This document shows, in pieces, positions 12,558 to 16,996 of a stretch of 16,996 nt of DNA. This stretch comes from Bacteroidales bacterium (GTDB lineage: Bacteria; Bacteroidota; Bacteroidia; Bacteroidales; FEN-979). A program made the position numbers and the translations under genes. The notes under the pieces are model-generated. The model saw nothing but the letters and a program-made list of their open reading frames with translations. It did not search any database and had not been told where the DNA came from. Within the stretch, counting starts at the first letter, position 1. Each line of letters starts with the position of its first letter. The stretch spans positions 1 through 16,996 of the forward strand of contig JAFGNY010000122.1 of assembly GCA_016926765.1 (NCBI GenBank), in the 5' to 3' direction.

Positions 12558-15500
12558 GATTCTTCCTTTGAATCAGGATAACTTGATGCCGGAAACCGGA
12601 TGGTAAAAGTAGTTATTTTCCCAGGATCCGAATCAAAGCAGATTGTACCTCCCACAGAATGAACGATCTCTTTTACGATGGCAAGACCAAGCCCTGCACC
12701 TCCACTGCGTGTAGTGAAGTTGGGTTGAAATATTTTATCAGCTTTATCCGGTTCAATTCCTTTCCCGTTATCTGAAATAATAACACTGTTTACCCGGCCT
12801 TCCTGATTGGTTTTAACTTCAATCTTGCCGTGGGTTTCAGGCCGTGCTTCAATCGCTTCAATCGCGTTGTTTATCAGGTTGCTGAATACCCGGAGAAGTT
12901 GTCTTCGGTCAGCAATTATCCATTTTTGATGAATAGATGGATGAAATGTGATCCGGATTTCGGAAACATCCTTATAAATCGTCAATGATGTTTTAATGAG
13001 ATCATCCAGATTAATCGTTTCGTTTTCGGGTTTTGGCATCCTGGCAAAATAGGAAAATTCAGAGGCAATGGCACTGAGTGTATCAATCTGTGCGATCATG
13101 GCATCCGAGAATCGTTGCAGGCGGAGTCCCCAGTCTTCCGCACGGTCTTCCCAGGCTTTTTGAAGATACTGAACCCCAAGCTTCATCGGTGTCAGAGGAT
13201 TCTTGATTTCGTGAGCTACCTGCTGGGCCATCTCACGCCAGGCTGATTCACGTTCCGAAACTGCCAATTTTTCCGCGCTGATGGTCAATTCATCAAGCAT
13301 CCTGTTATACTCTTCTACCAACTTGCCAATTTCATCTTCACGACGCCAAATGAGCTTATCGTTCGTTTTCCCAATGCGGATCCGTCTGATACGAAAAGCC
13401 AGCAATTTCAATGGTGAGGTGATGTAATTACTTACCAGATATGTTACCAGTGCTCCGATCAGAAAAAATAGTACATAGATATTAATAAAAGCGATCAAAA
13501 AAGTGGAAATCTCCCGTTTCAGATCGTCCTGCCTCGAAAAATAGGGTAAATTGAGATATCCCAGAAGTTTGTTTTGAGTATTATAAAAAGGGATATAGGC
13601 CGAAAGGTAATAAAGCTCCCCTATCTGCTCTGTTTGTACGAACATGGAAGTACGCTGTTCCTGTAACCTTCTGTAAGCCTGCCTGTTGATCAGATCGGAA
13701 ATCAACCCCTCCTGAAAGATTCTGGGTCGGGAGGAAGCAAGCAGAATGCCCTGCGGGTCGTAGAGATTAATATCCGAAAAGAATACATTTGAAAATTTAA
13801 TTAACAGCGTTTCAAGCTCCTCGCTTCCCGCCTCCTGTAAATCATCAAGATTGTCAAATTTATGTTCCACCTCAACGAGAATTGAAAGGGTTCGTTCCAA
13901 CAGGTTTTCCTCGTTTTTCTCACTATTCAGCCAGGTAAGATAAACCATCAGCAACCCTCCTGTAATGATGAATAAGGTAATGATCATGCCAAGCATGGTA
14001 AGCTGAAGCCGGTTTCGAAGTGAGAAGGATGTGAGGGTCCTGAGTTCTCTGAAATAGAGGATTCCGTAACCGGTAGTAAAGAGCAGAACAAGGAAAATCA
14101 GTAGGTATGAAAAGGGAGAAATGACGTTCAGCCAGGAAGGGTTTGATCTGCTGATCAGGAGGGATTCTCTTTCGTTGATCTTATATAGAAAATGATCCAT
14201 CCTGTCGGTTGAAGGCAGAAGCTTTCCAGTTACACTATCAATATAGGCTGTCAGTTCAAACCCATAGGCATACTCCCCTACCCTATGAACCAAGTGGTTG
14301 TCTTGGTAAAAAGCATAGGAGTAATCGGAAAGGTCGGGGATATCATAGGTTCTCCTGTCGACCAGTAATTCAGGATAGCCAAGATCCCTGTATGTGGTTC
14401 GGGAACTGATTTCAATGTAAAGGGTAGCCTCACATCCGGCAATGGGATGCCGTACGATGTAATTTTCATTCCCATACCCATAGTCGAGAAAATAGATTTC
14501 GTTGTGGCAACGTTTCCCGAATGAGAAAATTACATCATCAAAGTAAGCTGAACACTCTATGATAAAGCCTTGTGGCTGAATTCGTAACGTTTTAGAGGGA
14601 CGGCACACTGTGATTTGAATATTGAAATTATTCCAGTAATTGGGAAAATAATGAATCAGGATGTATGAGCTGGTGCTATCGTCGGTTTGTTGCTGTTCGA
14701 CTTCATTTCTGCCTGAAGCGCGCAGGAACCGGCACACCGATGTATCCTCTGTGATCCCCTGAATAGATTGATTCAACAATAGTTCCGTAACCGGATTCTG
14801 ACGGGCTGCCAGCCGGATTGCAATCAGCTCTCGTTGCTCTTTTTCACGCTGATTGTTCGCCTGGTTCAAGACAACCGTCGCAACGCCAGCAAAAAGCACC
14901 ATTGCCAGAAAGAATCTGGAAACAGGGATTTTTCGCGTCGTGATTTCACCTGGAGGTGATTCAACCCTTTTTCCAGGAAAGGTCAACCGCATAGTAAAAA
15001 GAATCCATGAGCAAGCAAGAAATCCGATACTTGCAAAAGCCGGAATACTCTCCCAGGAAAGACGTGAAATATTTTCCAGGTTCATTGGCAAGGTCGAATG
15101 GATCACAAGACTTTTAATTCCTGCCATTACCAATACCAATGCGACCAAACTATAAAGGCAATTTACTACTAGCCTTAATGAGTCCCCCCATCTGTTGCTT
15201 TTTCTCGGTATGTGATAACTGGGGTAGGTACGAAAGTATAGAAAGGCAATAACAAGGATCAACATCGTATTCAGGAAAAAATCTCCCAGCGAAGGAAACA
15301 ACCAGGAGGAGGAGTAGAGCATCGGCCCGAATAACTCAGAGTTGTAAAGCGCTGAAGGCCATTGAAGTAAAAATTGCACGCCGCGCAAAAAAAGGATATC
15401 AAAGATCAGGATGAAAAATAGCCAATGGTCTTTTTGGAAAACCGAAGTTAACGTACGGGACCATTGATTTAAAAAAGCGATGAAAAAGAGATAAGCAAAA

Positions 15501-16162
15501 ACCAGAAAGAAGACAAGCCATCCCTGATCGTTTCGGGGGGGCAGGCTGGCAGGAATTTCCAGGGAACAAAGAAAATCGCCTTGGGCAGAATAGGCATTGT
15601 AGAGACCTTCATGCAATGAGATCTTCACCATTTCAGGAATCCGGCTCTTCCCCGTAAAACTGTTTCTCAGATACTGATTTTCAAAAGGATACTCCTGTTT
15701 AACCAAACAGAGTCCAACGAGTGTAAACATACCCCTCTTCATCACCGATAGTTCATACCATCCATTAGCAAGCTTGATGATTGAAGGTGTTTGATCACAT
15801 TCAGGAAAAGAGACGAATGTATAGGGGACTTCATTGTCTGACCAGTAAATCAGAGAATCATCCTGATAGATCAGAAGAGTCAGTTCAGGATAAACCGGAT
15901 GGGGAATGGATGCAATCTGATCCGGTCTCAGGCTGGTTGTTGAGTCCCTGAGAAAATTTTCCGTTATCCGGTTGAATTCTTGCCGGAGATGGATCTCATT
16001 TTCCAGCAATACGGTCTCAAACCTCTGGGTGATCTTATCGGGATTTTGTTTCTGCTGATCCAGCCATGGAATACCAATCAACAAAAGAACAGACAGCAAT
16101 CCAAAAAACAGCCAGCGAAAGGATGTATTTTTGCTGTATGTTTGAAATGTTTTTATTATCAT
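12554..16162 (-). CDS. Large multi-membrane sensor histidine kinase (NtrY-like kinase core)
   Basis: The 1202-residue protein has about ten membrane helices: one near 16-36, a group of six between about 213 and 432, two between about 690 and 750, and one near 880-905. Long extracytoplasmic regions lie at about 37-210, 435-690 and 750-880. The cytoplasmic part has a HAMP linker (about 900-955), the H-box 'QQVAHEIKNPLTPMK' with phospho-acceptor His984, the N-box 'FSNLINNAIEAI' (about 1093-1104), G1 'DNGKGIEPDKA' (about 1131) and G2 'GGAGLGLAIVKEI' (about 1154). The order and the H-box resemble NtrY. All kinase boxes look intact. No response regulator is nearby. It ends by overlapping the start of the GldH-like gene. 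The signal it senses is unknown, though the unusual six-helix group may bind a membrane or lipid signal. Confidence 0.93.
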   Translation of the reverse strand: MIIKTFQTYSKNTSFRWLFFGLLSVLLLIGIPWLDQQKQNPDKITQRFETVLLENEIHLRQEFNRITENFLRDSTTSLRPDQIASIPHPVYPELTLLIYQDDSLIYWSDNEVPYTFVSFPECDQTPSIIKLANGWYELSVMKRGMFTLVGLCLVKQEYPFENQYLRNSFTGKSRIPEMVKISLHEGLYNAYSAQGDFLCSLEIPASLPPRNDQGWLVFFLVFAYLFFIAFLNQWSRTLTSVFQKDHWLFFILIFDILFLRGVQFLLQWPSALYNSELFGPMLYSSSWLFPSLGDFFLNTMLILVIAFLYFRTYPSYHIPRKSNRWGDSLRLVVNCLYSLVALVLVMAGIKSLVIHSTLPMNLENISRLSWESIPAFASIGFLACSWILFTMRLTFPGKRVESPPGEITTRKIPVSRFFLAMVLFAGVATVVLNQANNQREKEQRELIAIRLAARQNPVTELLLNQSIQGITEDTSVCRFLRASGRNEVEQQQTDDSTSSYILIHYFPNYWNNFNIQITVCRPSKTLRIQPQGFIIECSAYFDDVIFSFGKRCHNEIYFLDYGYGNENYIVRHPIAGCEATLYIEISSRTTYRDLGYPELLVDRRTYDIPDLSDYSYAFYQDNHLVHRVGEYAYGFELTAYIDSVTGKLLPSTDRMDHFLYKINERESLLISRSNPSWLNVISPFSYLLIFLVLLFTTGYGILYFRELRTLTSFSLRNRLQLTMLGMIITLFIITGGLLMVYLTWLNSEKNEENLLERTLSILVEVEHKFDNLDDLQEAGSEELETLLIKFSNVFFSDINLYDPQGILLASSRPRIFQEGLISDLINRQAYRRLQEQRTSMFVQTEQIGELYYLSAYIPFYNTQNKLLGYLNLPYFSRQDDLKREISTFLIAFINIYVLFFLIGALVTYLVSNYITSPLKLLAFRIRRIRIGKTNDKLIWRREDEIGKLVEEYNRMLDELTISAEKLAVSERESAWREMAQQVAHEIKNPLTPMKLGVQYLQKAWEDRAEDWGLRLQRFSDAMIAQIDTLSAIASEFSYFARMPKPENETINLDDLIKTSLTIYKDVSEIRITFHPSIHQKWIIADRRQLLRVFSNLINNAIEAIEARPETHGKIEVKTNQEGRVNSVIISDNGKGIEPDKADKIFQPNFTTRSGGAGLGLAIVKEIVHSVGGTICFDSDPGKITTFTIRFPASSYPDSKEES

Positions 16163-16275
16163 GCTGTTAATCAGTGTTTTACAGATGATCTAAAATCAGC
16201 CTTTCTGCGCCTGTTTCCCGGGTCGGGTAATGATCATTAGCCATTCTGGGAACCAGATCGTTCTATGCCTTAAAA
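16163..16275. other. Intergenic region upstream of the histidine kinase with a 12-base palindrome
   Basis: The 113 bases between the methyltransferase stop and the kinase start contain no gene. TAATGATCATTA (16228-16239) is a perfect 12-base palindrome about 66 bases before the kinase ATG and could be an operator. No TAnnTTTG element was found on the minus strand and no terminator hairpin was found. Confidence 0.3.
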
Positions 16276-16996
16276 TTAAGAAATTTTGCGTTTCAGGATG
16301 TATATCTGACTTGAATACCCCATTTCAGGGTTTCGTGCCTGAAAATTAGAGATCAATCCCCGGAAGAATGCATGGAGATAACGGATTGACCCATTTTTAT
16401 ACTTTTCGCTAAGTAAGGAGATATAGAAGGCATCCAATTTTTGCGGTAGGATAGTCAAACAATTAAAATGGTATTTATCTTCAAAAGTTCGCATTGAATC
16501 ACGCGTAAAGTGATAAATGTGCCGGGGCAGATCATAAGCAGCCCAATGAATTCCGTAGAAGCCGGCATCATAGGAGTTGCTGTTTGGTACCGCGATGATA
16601 ACTACTCCTTCCTGCGTCAACAGGCTGTTAATTTTCTCAAGAGTCAAATCAAGTTGATGGATATGCTCTAACACGTGCCACAGGGTAATGCAATCAAACC
16701 GTTTTGTATTCTCAACACCCTGTATAAAATTATCCCTAACATCAAGGTAATAGTTAGTTTTCGCATATGTCCTGGCTTTTTCTGAGGGTTCAACTCCAAT
16801 ACACTTTAACTTTTTCTGCTGGCAAAAATTCAGAAATTCACCGGTTCCACATCCAATATCGAGAATAGAATTTCCTGGTGAATATTTTTTCACCAAGGAA
16901 TATTTTGAACGCAACGTGAAGGAGCGTGCAATGCCGTACAATATTGCCGTAATTCCTTTGCTTCCTTTTTTATGAGAAATGTATTCATCGCTTTGA
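16276..16996 (-). CDS. SAM-dependent class I methyltransferase, 5' end outside the window
   Basis: The minus-strand frame is open to the right edge, so the N-terminus is missing; it reads in from '...SDEYISHKKGSKG' and continues to a TAA at 16278-16276, giving 239 residues or slightly more. The 'YISH' segment about 40 residues before the SAM motif is typical of small methyltransferases found in cell-surface polysaccharide or O-antigen gene clusters. Motif I is 'ILDIGCGTGEFL', followed by 'CIGVEPSEKAR', 'FDCITLWHVLEHI' and 'VIIAVPNSNS'; the later 'DLPRHIYHFT' segment is a common signature of this group. The substrate cannot be told. The shortest in-frame start inside the window would be a TTG at 16941, but homology-like sequence continues upstream, so the gene is treated as partial. 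It lies upstream of the histidine kinase on the same strand. Confidence 0.85.
   Translation of the reverse strand, partial: QSDEYISHKKGSKGITAILYGIARSFTLRSKYSLVKKYSPGNSILDIGCGTGEFLNFCQQKKLKCIGVEPSEKARTYAKTNYYLDVRDNFIQGVENTKRFDCITLWHVLEHIHQLDLTLEKINSLLTQEGVVIIAVPNSNSYDAGFYGIHWAAYDLPRHIYHFTRDSMRTFEDKYHFNCLTILPQKLDAFYISLLSEKYKNGSIRYLHAFFRGLISNFQARNPEMGYSSQIYILKRKIS

Overview
The window looks like a chromosomal piece of an uncultured-type Bacteroidota, probably in or near the Bacteroidales. The signs are promoter elements of the TAnnTTTG class with little Shine-Dalgarno sequence, a GldH-type gliding lipoprotein, a lamin-tail-domain secreted protein, a DUF5777-like outer-membrane barrel, lipoproteins with Bacteroidota-style lipoboxes, and moderate G+C. 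No tRNA, rRNA, CRISPR array, insertion sequence or integrase was seen.

Layout. Positions 1-1601 (minus) hold the N-terminal 533 residues of a secreted multidomain protein that runs off the left edge. Divergent from it is asd (1687-2673, plus). An FNR/CRP-type regulator follows (2827-3519). Then come nine plus-strand genes (3770-11680) that form a redox island. Its first part is a six-heme lipoprotein cytochrome (3770-4819, followed by a strong terminator), a mono-heme lipoprotein cytochrome (4918-5289), an outer-membrane barrel (5338-6237) and a soluble mono-heme cytochrome c (6271-6678, followed by a second terminator). Its second part is a tight run: a seven-heme membrane-anchored cytochrome (6755-7810), a di-heme cytochrome b (7817-8437), a Tat-exported four-cluster ferredoxin-like protein (8434-9432), a ten-helix NrfD-type quinol protein (9435-10754) and a membrane-anchored Ig-like protein of unknown role (10784-11680). 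A stand-alone riboflavin kinase (11721-12128, plus) converges on a minus-strand group: a GldH-like lipoprotein (12093-12557), a 1202-residue sensor histidine kinase (12554-16162) and the C-terminal part of a SAM methyltransferase (16276-16996), which runs off the right edge.

How it fits together. The second part of the island has the subunit types of the Hmc/Tmc/Dsr/Cbc class of menaquinone-linked transmembrane redox complexes, and no molybdopterin catalytic subunit is encoded here. It could pass electrons between the menaquinone pool and periplasmic hemes. The mono-heme cytochromes, the six-heme lipoprotein and the barrel could then carry them to the outer membrane or to an unidentified terminal enzyme. 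The regulator carries an N-terminal cysteine cluster. A perfect FNR-type box (TTGATATATATCAA) precedes the cytochrome genes and a one-mismatch copy precedes the regulator gene, so the island is probably an oxygen- or redox-controlled, self-regulated respiratory module. The electron acceptor or donor cannot be read from the sequence.
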